DNA of 64,000 bases from Ktedonobacter sp. SOSP1-85. Lineage in GTDB: Bacteria > Chloroflexota > Ktedonobacteria > Ktedonobacterales > Ktedonobacteraceae. A program made the translations under genes and the position numbers. Below, piece by piece: positions 7,552 through 16,438 of the stretch (within the stretch, counting starts at the first letter, position 1; every line of letters begins with the position of its first letter). Under the pieces are notes generated by a model. The model worked only from the letters and a program-made list of their open reading frames with translations, did not search any database and was not told where the DNA came from. The stretch is taken from positions 4,689,501-4,753,500 of the forward strand of contig NZ_BNJI01000001.1 in NCBI RefSeq assembly GCF_016587415.1. The letters run 5' to 3'.

Positions 7552-9012
7552 TTAGAGATTCTTGGGCCACTGCTTATGGTGATCGGTGACGCGCTCAAAG
7601 GCGTCGGCGATGCGCAGAATGGCTGCTTCCTGGAAGGTATTGCCCAGCAGTTGGACGCCGACGGGGAGGTTCTCGCTGAAGCCGCCAGGGATGGAGATGC
7701 CACAGATGCCAGCCAGGTTCGCGGGAATGGTAAACATGTCCTGTAGATACATCTGATAGGGATCTGAGATCTCGCCCAGCTTAAAGGCCACCGTTGGGCT
7801 GGCCGGGCTGACCAGGGCATCGACCTGGGCGAAGGCTTCATCGAAGTCGCGCTTGATCAGGGCGCGAACCTTTTCGGCCTGTTTATAGTAGGCATCGTAG
7901 TAGCCCGCGGAGAGTGCGTAGGTACCCAGCATGATGCGGCGCTTGACCTCGGCGCCAAAGCCATTCTGGCGTGTCTTCTCCATCGCTTCCCACATGTCAT
8001 CGGTGTCGCGGTAGGAGTAGCCGTACTTGACACCATCATAGCGGGCCAGGTTGGCGCTGGCCTCGGCGGGCGCGACAATGTAGTACGCGGCCAGGCCATA
8101 CTTCGTGTGAGGCAGTGAGACATCAACGATCTCGGCGCCCAGGTCGCGCAAGGCCTCAATGGCCGAGTGGACCACCTTTTCGACGCCCGGATCCATGCCC
8201 TCAACCCAGTATTCCTTTGGCACACCGATGCGCATACCTTTGATATTTCCTGTCAGGGCCTGGCTATAATTGGCAACCTCCTGGGTTGAACTGGTGGAGT
8301 CGCGCTGATCATGGCCCGCGACCGCCTGCAAGAGTGTCGCGGTATCTTGCGCGTCACGCGCGAAGGGGCCGATCTGGTCAAGCGAGGAGGCGAAGGCCAC
8401 GAGGCCATAACGTGAGACGCGCCCATAGGTGGGCTTGAGGCCCAGGATGTTGCAGAGCGCGCCTGGCTGGCGAATGGAGCCGCCGGTATCGCTGCCATAG
8501 GAACCCATGGCCATACCCGCGGCAACGACTGCTGCCGAGCCACCGCTGCTGCCACCTGGGGCGCGATCCAGGTCCCAGGGATTATGCGTGGGGAAGAAGG
8601 CCGAGTGCTCGGTTGAAGAACCCATGGCGAACTCGTCCATATTGGTCTTGCCCAGCATCACCGCGCCAGCCGCGTTCAGCTTCTCCATGACCGTGGCGTC
8701 AAATGGCGGCTTGAAGTTCTCCAGCATGCGGGAGCCACAGGTGGTGGTGATACCCTTGGTGCAGATAACGTCTTTAATGGCCAGGGGAATGCCGGTGAGT
8801 GGCGATAGGTTCTCGCCGCTGGCGAGGCGCTTATCCGCCTCTTCGGCCTGCTTGAGTGCCAGGTCATCTGTTACCAGGGTGAAGGCTTTGACCCTGTCGT
8901 CCACGGCACGAATGCGCTCCAGGTGCGCTTTAGTCAGCTCCACGGATGAGAGCTTGCGCTGCCGAAGCAACTCGGCTGCCTCGTGTATGGTGAGTGTATG
9001 TAGATCTGTCAT
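7552..9012 (-). CDS. gatA: Asp-tRNA(Asn)/Glu-tRNA(Gln) amidotransferase subunit A
   Basis: The amidase subunit releases ammonia from glutamine for transamidation of mischarged Glu-tRNA(Gln) or Asp-tRNA(Asn). The amidase-signature Ser-cisSer-Lys triad is present: Lys80 in LAIKDVICTKG, Ser155 in PGGSSGGSAA and Ser179 in GSDTGGSIRQPG. At 486 aa it is the usual size. gatC lies immediately upstream, 6 nt away, as in many bacteria; gatB is not in this window. Presence of GatCA implies that the organism makes Gln- and/or Asn-tRNA by the indirect route. Confidence 0.96.
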   Translation of the reverse strand: MTDLHTLTIHEAAELLRQRKLSSVELTKAHLERIRAVDDRVKAFTLVTDDLALKQAEEADKRLASGENLSPLTGIPLAIKDVICTKGITTTCGSRMLENFKPPFDATVMEKLNAAGAVMLGKTNMDEFAMGSSTEHSAFFPTHNPWDLDRAPGGSSGGSAAVVAAGMAMGSYGSDTGGSIRQPGALCNILGLKPTYGRVSRYGLVAFASSLDQIGPFARDAQDTATLLQAVAGHDQRDSTSSTQEVANYSQALTGNIKGMRIGVPKEYWVEGMDPGVEKVVHSAIEALRDLGAEIVDVSLPHTKYGLAAYYIVAPAEASANLARYDGVKYGYSYRDTDDMWEAMEKTRQNGFGAEVKRRIMLGTYALSAGYYDAYYKQAEKVRALIKRDFDEAFAQVDALVSPASPTVAFKLGEISDPYQMYLQDMFTIPANLAGICGISIPGGFSENLPVGVQLLGNTFQEAAILRIADAFERVTDHHKQWPKNL

Positions 9013-9018
9013 CTCGAA

Positions 9019-9309
9019 CTATTCTCCCTCCAGCACCGCGTTGACTTTCAGGCTGTTTTCTTCCTGATCGGGGGCGTTGGCCAGAAGCTCCTCGGGTGAG
9101 TATGAAGGCTGGGGAGCATCCAGGCGCATAACATTGGTGAGGCGTGAGGCGTGCGCCGTTGGCGAGACGCCACTCACGTCGGCTTCCTGGAGAATCTGAA
9201 TATGCTCAAGAATGGCGGAAAGCTGGCTTCCAAACAGCGTAACCTCTTCCTCGCTGAGTGCTAGCCGGGCGAGGTTGGCCACGTTCGTTACTGTCTCGCG
9301 ATCAATCAT
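9019..9309 (-). CDS. gatC: Asp/Glu-tRNA amidotransferase subunit C
   Basis: A 96-aa subunit that stabilises GatA in the GatCAB complex. The family pattern is clear: VTNVANLARLALSEEE near the start, then LSAILEHIQILQEADVSGV and a conserved LRxD-type segment (VMRLDAPQPSYSPEE), ending in a short acidic tail. It is the first gene of a gatC-gatA pair transcribed on the minus strand. A REP-like pair occupies the gap upstream. Confidence 0.94.
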   Translation of the reverse strand: MIDRETVTNVANLARLALSEEEVTLFGSQLSAILEHIQILQEADVSGVSPTAHASRLTNVMRLDAPQPSYSPEELLANAPDQEENSLKVNAVLEGE

Positions 9310-9379
9310 AAAACAAATCCTCTTCGTGCTACTTTTCTAGTTGGTTTTGTTTGGTGCCCCGCCAGGTGACACAGAGATC

Positions 9380-9465
9380 TGTAGGGTCCATGCTTGCATG
9401 GACTTATGTGCTGAGGGCGAGCATGTCTCCCGGCGGAGCGAGTCCATGCAAGCATGGACCCTACA
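9380..9465. repeat. REP-like inverted pair, family A, copy 1
   Basis: Two 25-bp arms (9380-9404 and 9441-9465) are perfectly complementary. Each arm reads TGTAGGGTCCATGCTTGCAT then GGACT: a GTAG foot followed by the hairpin GTCCATGC/GCATGGAC. Six copies of this family lie in the window. This one sits between acyP and gatC. Confidence 0.85.
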
Positions 9466-9490
9466 ACTTGTTGGATGTACTATTGTATAC

Positions 9491-9799
9491 TTACCAGCGA
9501 ATAGTGAAGTTGCTCATGGCTTCGCCTGGCGTGCGCCACTCAGCCTCGACATGGCGCACATCGGCTGCGGAAGGCCCCTGGCGCAGGTGCTCAAGTAATT
9601 GTTCCAGCACCAGGCGCGGTCCCTGAGCGACGACTTCGACATCGCCGTTGCTTTTATTGCGTGTATAGCCACGCAGATGCAGGGCGCGGGCTTGCTGCAC
9701 GACAAATTGACGAAAACCAACTCCCTGTACCCACCCTTGTACGATGGCATAGAGTTCTTCTACCTGCGTGGGACTGTGCTTGTTTTCGCTCTGGCTCAT
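9491..9799 (-). CDS. acyP: Acylphosphatase
   Basis: A small cytoplasmic enzyme that hydrolyses acyl phosphates. Both family signatures are seen: VQGWVQGVGFRQFVV, with the catalytic Arg of the phosphate loop, and GYTRNKSNGDVEVVAQG, with the catalytic Asn. The 102 residues are slightly longer than the usual 90 because of a polar N-terminal extension (SQSENKHSPTQ), so the true start may be a little later. It stands alone, with a REP-like pair downstream of it. Confidence 0.93.
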   Translation of the reverse strand: MSQSENKHSPTQVEELYAIVQGWVQGVGFRQFVVQQARALHLRGYTRNKSNGDVEVVAQGPRLVLEQLLEHLRQGPSAADVRHVEAEWRTPGEAMSNFTIRW

Positions 9800-10019
9800 G
9801 GCATCATTCTAGCATACTCTTATCTATGCGCATAGTCCCGCTTTTGCCCGGGCCTCATTTCTCAGCAGCGCGGGTGATAAACCCAACAAAAGGTCCTACT
9901 CCTTAACACGATTCTAAGCGTTTTTGTAACAATTGCTTTCTATGGGCGTATTTATAAAAGCAGGAATTTCGGCTTTGATAGGTAGCACGGTTCGCTACTC
10001 CTATGTGTAGCCTCCTTTG

Positions 10020-10100
10020 GGGTAGTGGTGTGATACGCCATGGCAGCCTACGGCTGCCATGGCGTATCACACCACTACCCGGGGCGAGCGCCGCAGGCGC
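10020..10100 (+). repeat. Perfect 29-bp hairpin plus GCGCCGCAGGCGC motif (H2)
   Basis: Arms 10020-10048 and 10052-10080 are perfectly complementary with a 3-nt loop. The constant mini-hairpin GCGCCGCAGGCGC (10088-10100) follows. TATATA lies at 10114-10119, exactly 17 nt after the CCGCAG of the motif, a spacing repeated at H4. Confidence 0.8.
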
Positions 10101-10400
10101 AAGGAGTCACACATATATAAGTGTGTGTGAGGAAAAGCAGGCAAAGGCCGTATATTGTAGTACAAAGTTGTACAAAAGATAGTCATGGCAATTGTACGTT
10201 ATTCTGGGATCAAAAGAGGTCAGTTGGTAAGAAGTGCAAGGAGCATTGGCGCGTTTAATTTTATTTCAAATCTTTCAAAATGCTTAGAAACATGTTTTTG
10301 TGTTCAGGCATTGGTATAAGAAGAGGACATTGCGGTAAGAATCATGGTAAAATCTGTTCTATATACTGACCTCTCTTAGTCCCTCACTGAGGTAAAAAAT
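10101..10400 (+). other. Intergenic region upstream of the moxR operon
   Basis: About 300 bp of AT-rich DNA with no credible gene. It contains TATATA shortly after H2 and other AT-rich hexamers but no convincing -35/-10 pair. A ribosome site (TGAGGT) precedes the moxR ATG. Confidence 0.4.
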
Positions 10401-11372
10401 ATGCAGTCTGTACAGGATCTGGCAACGGCGGTCCAGCGCGTGGTTGCTAACGTTGAGCGTGTCATTGTTGGTAAAGCTGAGTCTGTAGGGTTTAGCCTGA
10501 TCGCGGTCATCTGCCAGGGGCATGTTTTGATTGAAGATGTGCCGGGCGTGGGAAAAACGGTGCTGACGAAGGCTATTGCGCGTTCTATTGGGTGTTCATT
10601 TAAGCGTATTCAGTTTACGCCTGATCTGCTTCCCAGTGATGTGACGGGTGTCTCGATCTACAATCAGAAAACGGGGAACTTTGAGTTTCGCCCGGGACCA
10701 ATTATGGCTCAGATCGTGCTCGCAGATGAGGTTAACCGTGCGACGCCCAAGACCCAGTCCGCTCTGCTGGAGGCGATGGAGGAGACCCAGGTTACGATGG
10801 ATGGCGTCTCGTACCAGCTCCCCAGACCCTTTATGGTGATGGCGACGCAGAACCCTATTGAGTATGAAGGTACCTTTCCTTTGCCAGAGGCCCAGCTGGA
10901 TCGCTTTATGATGAATATCAAACTGGGCTATCCACAGCCTGCCGATGAAGTCAATATCCTTGACACTCACCAGCACCATCATCCCCTGGATGACCTGACA
11001 CAGATCATGACTGCCGAGGAGTTGGTGACTATTCAGCAACAGGTAAGAACTATACATGTTGATCAGTCTATTCGTGAATATATTGTGAGCCTGGCGGGCG
11101 CGACGCGTAGCCATCCCAATATCTACCTGGGCGTCAGTCCCCGTGGTTCGCTGGCCCTCTTCCGTGCCTCGCAGGCCCTCGCAGCCATGCGCGGTCGTGG
11201 CTACGTTATTCCAGATGATATCAAGTTGCTTGCCAAACCCACACTGGCGCATCGCATTATTGTGACTCCGGCGGCTCGTGTGCGTTCAGTTACCTCTTCT
11301 GTTGTACTTGATGAGATCTTGCAGAGTGTACCGGTTCCCAATGCCTGGGTCGGTGGTGGAAGGGGGCGCTAG
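10401..11372 (+). CDS. MoxR-family AAA+ ATPase
   Basis: The 323-aa protein has Walker A (DVPGVGKTVLTKAIA), Walker B (VLADEVNRA), the MoxR signature around NPIEYEGTFPLPEAQLDRF (sensor 1 and arginine finger) and the C-terminal lid helices. MoxR ATPases are thought to act as chaperones for maturation of protein complexes and are typically encoded next to DUF58 proteins. Here the DUF58 gene follows 3 nt later, and a transglutaminase-like membrane protein completes the operon. The specific client is unknown. Confidence 0.93.
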   Translation: MQSVQDLATAVQRVVANVERVIVGKAESVGFSLIAVICQGHVLIEDVPGVGKTVLTKAIARSIGCSFKRIQFTPDLLPSDVTGVSIYNQKTGNFEFRPGPIMAQIVLADEVNRATPKTQSALLEAMEETQVTMDGVSYQLPRPFMVMATQNPIEYEGTFPLPEAQLDRFMMNIKLGYPQPADEVNILDTHQHHHPLDDLTQIMTAEELVTIQQQVRTIHVDQSIREYIVSLAGATRSHPNIYLGVSPRGSLALFRASQALAAMRGRGYVIPDDIKLLAKPTLAHRIIVTPAARVRSVTSSVVLDEILQSVPVPNAWVGGGRGR

Positions 11373-11375
11373 TGT

Positions 11376-12590
11376 ATGCTACGTCCCTGGCAAGCTCTCC
11401 TCCTCATTGTATTGTTAGCCTTCTTCGCTGTTAGCAGCGGTTGGCATGATCTCTATGTGTTAACCTATGTCTTACTGGTACTTTTTGTGCTCTCGTGGTT
11501 GTGGGCGCGCTATAGTGTGCGTAAGCTCATCTTCCGCCGTTCAAGTACCAGTGGACGCGTACAGGTAGGTGAAGCCTTTGAGGAGCGCCTGATGCTTGAT
11601 AATTTGAGCGTCTTGCCTAAACTCTGGGTGCAAATCGTTGATGGCTCCGATCTACCCGGACATCGCGCCGGCTATGTCGCCAGCATGGGGGGACGCAAGC
11701 GCGCGATGTGGCGTGTGCGTACATCGTGTTGGCAACGAGGGCGTTTCCAGTTGGGACCGGTGAACGCGATTAGTGGCGATCCCTTCGGCCTTTTTCGCAG
11801 GCATGTCTCCCTGGCGCCCTCGCATGAACTCCTGGTGCTGCCGCGTGTCCTGCCTATTACGAGCTTCGCGCTCTTCTCGGGTGGTCTTCCGGGTCGTGGG
11901 AAGAGTTCCCGGCGCGCCCTGCAAACGACAACCAACGCGACGACGATTCGTGAGTATGTCGCGGGCGATGCTCTGAGCCGTATCCACTGGCGCTCAAGCG
12001 CGCACTACAATAAGTTGATGGTTAAGGAGTTCGATCTAGATCCCGCGGTTGATGTCTGGATCTTCCTGGATTTGAATGAAGCTGTACAGACCGGCGAGGA
12101 CGAGATCTCAACCGAAGAATACGCGGTTACCATTGCCGCGACCATCTCAGTGTATCTCCTACGCCAGGACCTCTCGCTTGGCCTGATCGTCAATGGCGAA
12201 AAGCGTGAGACGCTGTCTATGGATCGTGGAGACCGACAGATAGAGCGTGTGCTGGAACTCCTCGCGGTCGTGCGCTCAGGCTCTGGCCCGGACTTAAAAG
12301 AGGCCCTGGCGCTCGATGCATTTCACCTGGGGCGCAACACCGCCGCCATTATCATTACGCCCTCGAACGCGCGCGATTGGCATACGGGTGCTCAGCAGTT
12401 ACAACGGCGTGGCGTGCAGGTCGCCGTGATTGGCCTGGACGCGGCCTCCTTCGAGGAGGGACCTGCTGACGAAGATAGTTTAGCCTTGTTAGAAGGCGCT
12501 GGCATTCCTGTTTTACGTGTACATAGGCAAGACTCCCTGGAGCCTATTCTGGAAAGTGGCCCGGAAGCCCGCTACGCACAACGGAGGTAG
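11376..12590 (+). CDS. DUF58 domain protein of the MoxR operon
   Basis: Two N-terminal membrane helices (residues about 5-45) are followed by a soluble region containing the DUF58 hallmark IREYVAGDALSRIHWRSSA, then a von Willebrand A-like fold with DVWIFLDLNE. Proteins of this type accompany MoxR ATPases across bacteria and are presumed to act with them at the membrane; their biochemistry is unsettled. The gene starts 3 nt after moxR, and its stop overlaps the ribosome site region of the next gene, so the three are surely one transcript. Confidence 0.88.
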   Translation: MLRPWQALLLIVLLAFFAVSSGWHDLYVLTYVLLVLFVLSWLWARYSVRKLIFRRSSTSGRVQVGEAFEERLMLDNLSVLPKLWVQIVDGSDLPGHRAGYVASMGGRKRAMWRVRTSCWQRGRFQLGPVNAISGDPFGLFRRHVSLAPSHELLVLPRVLPITSFALFSGGLPGRGKSSRRALQTTTNATTIREYVAGDALSRIHWRSSAHYNKLMVKEFDLDPAVDVWIFLDLNEAVQTGEDEISTEEYAVTIAATISVYLLRQDLSLGLIVNGEKRETLSMDRGDRQIERVLELLAVVRSGSGPDLKEALALDAFHLGRNTAAIIITPSNARDWHTGAQQLQRRGVQVAVIGLDAASFEEGPADEDSLALLEGAGIPVLRVHRQDSLEPILESGPEARYAQRR

Positions 12591-12595
12591 TGACC

Positions 12596-15064
12596 ATGCA
12601 AGATGCTGCGGTTAACCAAATGCTTAGAGTGCTCTCCCGCTCACCCAATGATGGACGTGGCAGAAGAAAGAAAGGGAAACCGCGCGAGTCCGGCAGTTTC
12701 CACTTGAGCATGGAGGAGGGGTGGCTCTCGCTCTTCCTGTTGGCGGCTGTCGTCTATAGCACTATCTGGTGTGTGCAGGCTGTGGGCTGGGTTGATAACC
12801 TGAATGTGCTTACCCTGACAACCTTGCTTGGCCTGGTCGCGGGCGTGCTGGCCTCCAAGCAATATCGTTTCCCCAGTATCGTAGTACACGTTGTCGCAAT
12901 GCTTTTCGGTCTCTTTGTGGCCTTCTGGCAGACCGCAGGCGCCTTCCACAATGGGAGCTTCGCCGCCTTTGCTGGTAGCCTGGGTGATTGGTTTAATACG
13001 GTGCTGCATGGTGGCTTTGGCAATGATGATAGCATCTTCCTCTTCTTTATTGTGACGCTGGGCTTTGTCCTGGCGTACACCAGCGCGTGGTTGGTCTACC
13101 GGACCCGTAGCCCCTGGCTGATGATTATCGCTAACGCTGTCGTCCTCCTGATCAACCTGAGTAATACAACGAATGGCTATATTATCTTCCTGGTCATCTT
13201 TCTGCTGGCGGCCTTGCTCCTGGTGTTGCGCTTTAACCTGTACGAGTCCATTAAACGCTGGAATCGCCAGGGGTTGCGCTACTCCGAAGATCTTGGCTGG
13301 GACATTATGCAGGCTGGCGCCCTGATCTCTATTGGTATCCTGATCTTCTCCTGGATATTACCCTATGGCTATACCGATCCGAATGTCTCACAGATCTGGA
13401 CGGTTGATTCCAACCCCTGGGTGCAGTTGCAAAACACCTGGGACCGTATTATGTCCGTCAATGGAGGCGTGAACGCCGCCAATCGCGGAAGTTTTCGTGA
13501 TACCCTCACCCTGGGTGGCAATCCTAATCTCAATAACGAGATTGTGTTTACCGTCCAAAGCGATGATGGATCGCAGTATCTACAATCAACGGTCTTTGAT
13601 ACCTATACTGATCGTGGATGGACGATCAGCCCCACCTCCAATCATAGCCTAAAAGCCAAAGAGACCAATCCTCTGCCAGTGCTGAAGATCAAGCCTGTGA
13701 CGCAGAGTATCACGGTTGTCAATCAGCCCGCGCTCCAGTATCCCTACCTCTTTGGCGCGCCCCAGATTGTTTCGACGAACTTGCCCGCGAGTATTATGCA
13801 GAGCCGTACAACCGGCGAGACCACGGCCTGGCTCAACCAGAATGGCTTTATAACCGGGGGAAATACCTATACCGTCACTTCCGATGCCTCTTCGGCTGAC
13901 GAGGCCTCGCTACGGACAATCCCATTACCAAAGGACGCGACGAGTACCTATAGTCCTTCCGGGCAGGCGTCAGCCGATGCCTATGATCCCGATATAGTGA
14001 GGGTGTACACCCAGTTGCCCCAGGACCTCGATCCCCAGATTGGCATCCTGGCACAGAATATCACCAGGGATAAAAAGACGATGTATGACAAGGTGTTGGC
14101 GCTTGAGACATACCTGCGTGCTCACTATGCCTATGACCTTAACATCAACAAGCCACCGCGCGAGGAGGGTGTCTCTTGGTTCCTGTTCCGTAGCAATAAC
14201 CGGGGCTTCTGTAACTACTTCTCCTCGGCTATGGCAGTTATGGCGCGTTCCCTGGGGATTCCGGCGCGTGTCGTGGTGGGATATACCAATGGCAACTATG
14301 ACACGAAGACACACCAGCGCGTGATCCGTGGCGTCGATGCCCATGCCTGGACGCAGGTGTACTTCGCCGGTTATGGCTGGATCAATTTTGAACCCTCGCA
14401 GTCGTTCGCGACCTTTAGCCGCCCCTTGCCGGATACAAGCGGGAATGGATCAGGATCAACTGGTAACTTGCCGGGTGGCCCCAATGGGCCAAACAATCCG
14501 CAGAACCAGGATCCACGCCACAAAATTGGCGCAAACGATTCCCTTGATGGTTCTGGGACGAATGCATCTGCCATCGGTCCAGATGTAGGGCGCTCGGTGA
14601 GCGTGGCCGCGGGAAGCTTGATCCTGCTACTGCTCTTTGGCTGTATCCTCTTTAGCGTCTGGTGGCGTAAGCTCTTCCGCAATTTGAGCGTGACCAGTCA
14701 GGTTTATGGGCGTGTCTGTATGCTTGCCGACTGGGCTGGTATCCGCCTGCAACCCTCAAACACGCCAACGGAGTACATGGATAAGCTGGCGCAGGCGTCT
14801 CCCGACGAGGCCGAGATGTTGCATCGCCTGGGTGATATCTATACCCGCGAGCGCTGGGCGCCGCCCGAAAGTCCCGACCATCCAAAGCACAATGGCGACC
14901 TCAATGAGATCGGGAGGCTCTGGCAGAGGCTCCAGCCCAGGCTCTTCCTCTACCTGGCCCGCCATCCCTACTTCCTGCGTTGGGGACCACGCCGCCTGCT
15001 CGTACTCTGGCGCGAGGCCCGGGAGCGTCGCAAGCAACACAAGATGCTGTACGACAACCTATGA
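12596..15064 (+). CDS. TgpA-like transglutaminase-domain membrane protein
   Basis: About 822 aa with several N-terminal membrane helices (residues about 45-240), an extracytoplasmic transglutaminase-like domain, one more helix near residue 670 and a C-terminal cytoplasmic DUF4129-like tail. The papain-like triad is visible: Cys539 in NRGFCNYFSSAMAVMAR, His583 in GVDAHAWTQVYF and an acidic residue in INFEPSQ. Relatives such as Pseudomonas TgpA share this layout. The ATG at 12596 is chosen because ACGGAGG lies 8 nt upstream; a GTG two codons earlier overlaps the preceding stop. A Gly/Asn/Pro-rich linker follows the catalytic domain. The substrate is unknown. Confidence 0.9.
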   Translation: MQDAAVNQMLRVLSRSPNDGRGRRKKGKPRESGSFHLSMEEGWLSLFLLAAVVYSTIWCVQAVGWVDNLNVLTLTTLLGLVAGVLASKQYRFPSIVVHVVAMLFGLFVAFWQTAGAFHNGSFAAFAGSLGDWFNTVLHGGFGNDDSIFLFFIVTLGFVLAYTSAWLVYRTRSPWLMIIANAVVLLINLSNTTNGYIIFLVIFLLAALLLVLRFNLYESIKRWNRQGLRYSEDLGWDIMQAGALISIGILIFSWILPYGYTDPNVSQIWTVDSNPWVQLQNTWDRIMSVNGGVNAANRGSFRDTLTLGGNPNLNNEIVFTVQSDDGSQYLQSTVFDTYTDRGWTISPTSNHSLKAKETNPLPVLKIKPVTQSITVVNQPALQYPYLFGAPQIVSTNLPASIMQSRTTGETTAWLNQNGFITGGNTYTVTSDASSADEASLRTIPLPKDATSTYSPSGQASADAYDPDIVRVYTQLPQDLDPQIGILAQNITRDKKTMYDKVLALETYLRAHYAYDLNINKPPREEGVSWFLFRSNNRGFCNYFSSAMAVMARSLGIPARVVVGYTNGNYDTKTHQRVIRGVDAHAWTQVYFAGYGWINFEPSQSFATFSRPLPDTSGNGSGSTGNLPGGPNGPNNPQNQDPRHKIGANDSLDGSGTNASAIGPDVGRSVSVAAGSLILLLLFGCILFSVWWRKLFRNLSVTSQVYGRVCMLADWAGIRLQPSNTPTEYMDKLAQASPDEAEMLHRLGDIYTRERWAPPESPDHPKHNGDLNEIGRLWQRLQPRLFLYLARHPYFLRWGPRRLLVLWREARERRKQHKMLYDNL

Positions 15065-15069
15065 GACAT

Positions 15070-15170
15070 AGGTCAAGTTAGCTTGACCTGGTAGAGCTGT
15101 TTGCATACACTATGAGGTGCAGTCTGTTGATTGAAGAGGTTTTATATGGCTCGCAGACTGCATCTTCTCA
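15070..15170 (+). terminator. Two hairpins after the moxR operon
   Basis: AGGTCAA/TTGACCT (15070-15089) forms a 7-bp hairpin directly after the operon, and TGCAGTCTG/CAGACTGCA (15118-15126 with 15154-15162) forms a second, longer one. Neither has a T-run. They may attenuate or terminate read-through before the next small gene. Confidence 0.35.
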
Positions 15171-15195
15171 TGGGTTTTGATGCAGGAGGGTTCGA

Positions 15196-15561
15196 ATGAC
15201 CTTGGAGACAATGGAAAATAGTGAGCAGATGCTTATTCCTATCGCGGGAAATGAGCAGCAGACGTTAGAGATTGCTGGCGCAGCCCCGGTGCGTTTCCAG
15301 ACACTAGATGTGGCGCGTCACGTCGCGATAGCGCCCAATGGCAAACGCTATGTTGTGGCCACGTTTAATGATCAGCGCCTGAAACGAGATTATGTCACGG
15401 CCATCTATCCCCAGCAGGGGGGCTATCTGACCCTTCTCCGCCTCGTGACTGCTGAGTCCAGCAGCGAGACGATTGAGGAGGCCATTCAGAAGCACACCCG
15501 CTTTATTCAGATGATCCAGCAGGGAAAATTGCAAGAACTGCTTGCCTCCCTGGCTAAATAA
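15196..15561 (+). CDS. Small conserved-looking protein of unknown function
   Basis: The 121-aa soluble protein has no signal peptide, membrane segment or motif that I recognise. The predicted pattern is a beta-rich middle (RFQTLDVARHVAIAPNGKRYVVATFND) followed by an amphipathic C-terminal helix (EEAIQKHTRFIQMIQQGKLQ). A GGAGGG ribosome site sits 5 nt before the ATG. A strong intrinsic terminator follows, so it ends a transcript. It could be co-transcribed with the moxR operon 130 bp upstream or have its own promoter. Composition resembles its neighbours. Confidence 0.7.
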   Translation: MTLETMENSEQMLIPIAGNEQQTLEIAGAAPVRFQTLDVARHVAIAPNGKRYVVATFNDQRLKRDYVTAIYPQQGGYLTLLRLVTAESSSETIEEAIQKHTRFIQMIQQGKLQELLASLAK

Positions 15562-15575
15562 ACAGGGAAACAAGC

Positions 15576-15629
15576 TATGGACGTGTGTGGCGCGGGCATT
15601 CTGCTTGCGCCACACACGTCCATATTTTT
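15576..15629 (+). terminator. Intrinsic terminator
   Basis: An 18-bp perfect stem (15576-15593 with 15607-15624) with a 13-nt loop is followed by TTTTTC. This is a textbook rho-independent terminator for the gene just upstream. Confidence 0.85.
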
Positions 15630-15642
15630 CGCCTTCTTGCCC

Positions 15643-15672
15643 TTGACAAAGCTCAGGAACGTCTCGTATAGT
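15643..15672 (+). promoter_or_regulatory. Promoter of the ABC exporter leader transcript
   Basis: TTGACA (15643-15648) and TATAGT (15667-15672) with an 18-bp spacer, just after a terminator. It predicts a start near 15679 and a leader of nearly 900 nt before the ABC transporter gene. Confidence 0.65.
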
Positions 15673-15678
15673 TGCTCA

Positions 15679-16149
15679 TTTCATGGACAGGTATTGCACT
15701 GCCCACAAAACTCGCTTTAACCTACGCCTGTTGACGAACCAACTAGGCGGGCGGTTGGACTACGACCAACCGTGAAAGAAAGCATCGCAATCCACGCCTT
15801 CTCTAAGTGTAAGAGAACCTCTCAGGCTCCTGCAAAACGTTTGCAGCGAAATGAGCCGAATCGGTCCATTGAGGGACCCCTAACACGCTCATGTTTTTCC
15901 CGTAGGGAGCGTTTGCCTACAAGCCCTGCGCAACATGATTGAAAACGTGCTCTTATGGAGAGTATAGCTGACAAAGAACACCGTGTCAATCATGATGAAT
16001 ATACTATCAAACTGTCGGACTGTCATCGATGTCTTGACTTTTGGTCCCACCATATTCTATACTTGCCAACGGTGGGGCGCGCGATAGACGCGCACTTACC
16101 TTCTACCTCTATCGCTTCAGTAAAAAACACTCTTGGAAAGGAGTAGGCA
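15679..16149 (+). ncRNA. Long structured leader, possible unknown cis-RNA
   Basis: Nothing here looks convincingly coding up to the ribosome site of the leader ORF at 16150; a 63-codon frame (15955-16146) lacks a ribosome site. Several local hairpins are visible: CGGTTGG/CCAACCG (15752-15771), CTGCAAA/TTTGCAG (about 15830-15846) enclosed by GGCTC/GAGCC, GGTCC/GGACC, and ACGCTC/GAGCGT. I do not recognise a known riboswitch; glycine, SAM, TPP, cobalamin and T-box cores were looked for and not found. Confidence 0.3.
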
Positions 16150-16371
16150 ATGATGACAGAGCATATGCTTCTGCATTTCACAGACCATGCTGCGCTTGTG
16201 CGCCCTCGTGGCTTTGTGCGCTCTGATGGCTATGCGTTGCCTGCTGCTTGCTTCGCCTTCTGCGCTCCGGGTGTTGGAATCGGCGCATTCCAGGCAGACA
16301 TTTTCCTGGTGGCCCAGGGGAGCAGTATGCCCATTTCGGGTGGAGGACCGCCTGTCGAGAGAGACAGGTGA
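16150..16371 (+). CDS. Leader ORF upstream of an ABC exporter
   Basis: A 73-codon frame preceded by AAAGGAG with a 6-nt gap to the ATG. The peptide is Ala/Phe/Cys-rich in the middle and matches no family I know. A small hairpin (CCTGTC/GACAGG, 16351-16368) covers its last codons, and an intrinsic terminator begins 18 nt after its stop. The order leader ORF, terminator, ABC transporter resembles drug-responsive attenuators such as bmrB-bmrCD, where ribosome stalling on the leader lets transcription continue. The regulatory role is inferred from arrangement only; it may instead be an ordinary small gene. Confidence 0.45.
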   Translation: MMTEHMLLHFTDHAALVRPRGFVRSDGYALPAACFAFCAPGVGIGAFQADIFLVAQGSSMPISGGGPPVERDR

Positions 16372-16389
16372 GTACATAAAAAAATCCTC

Positions 16390-16438
16390 AACCGTGGGCA
16401 ACTGGTTAAGACGCAAATCCAGTTCCCACGGTTTTTTG
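16390..16438 (+). terminator. Intrinsic terminator or attenuator before the ABC exporter genes
   Basis: AACCGTGGG plus AACTGG pair with CCAGTT plus CCCACGGTT (16390-16433), followed by TTTTTGTT. It separates the leader ORF from the ABC genes, so it must be read through or bypassed if they share the upstream promoter. Confidence 0.8.

Noticed and set aside
15800..15870. Glycine riboswitch
   Set aside because: CTCTCAGG is present but the CACCGAAGG-type core and the expected spacing are missing; the downstream gene is an exporter.
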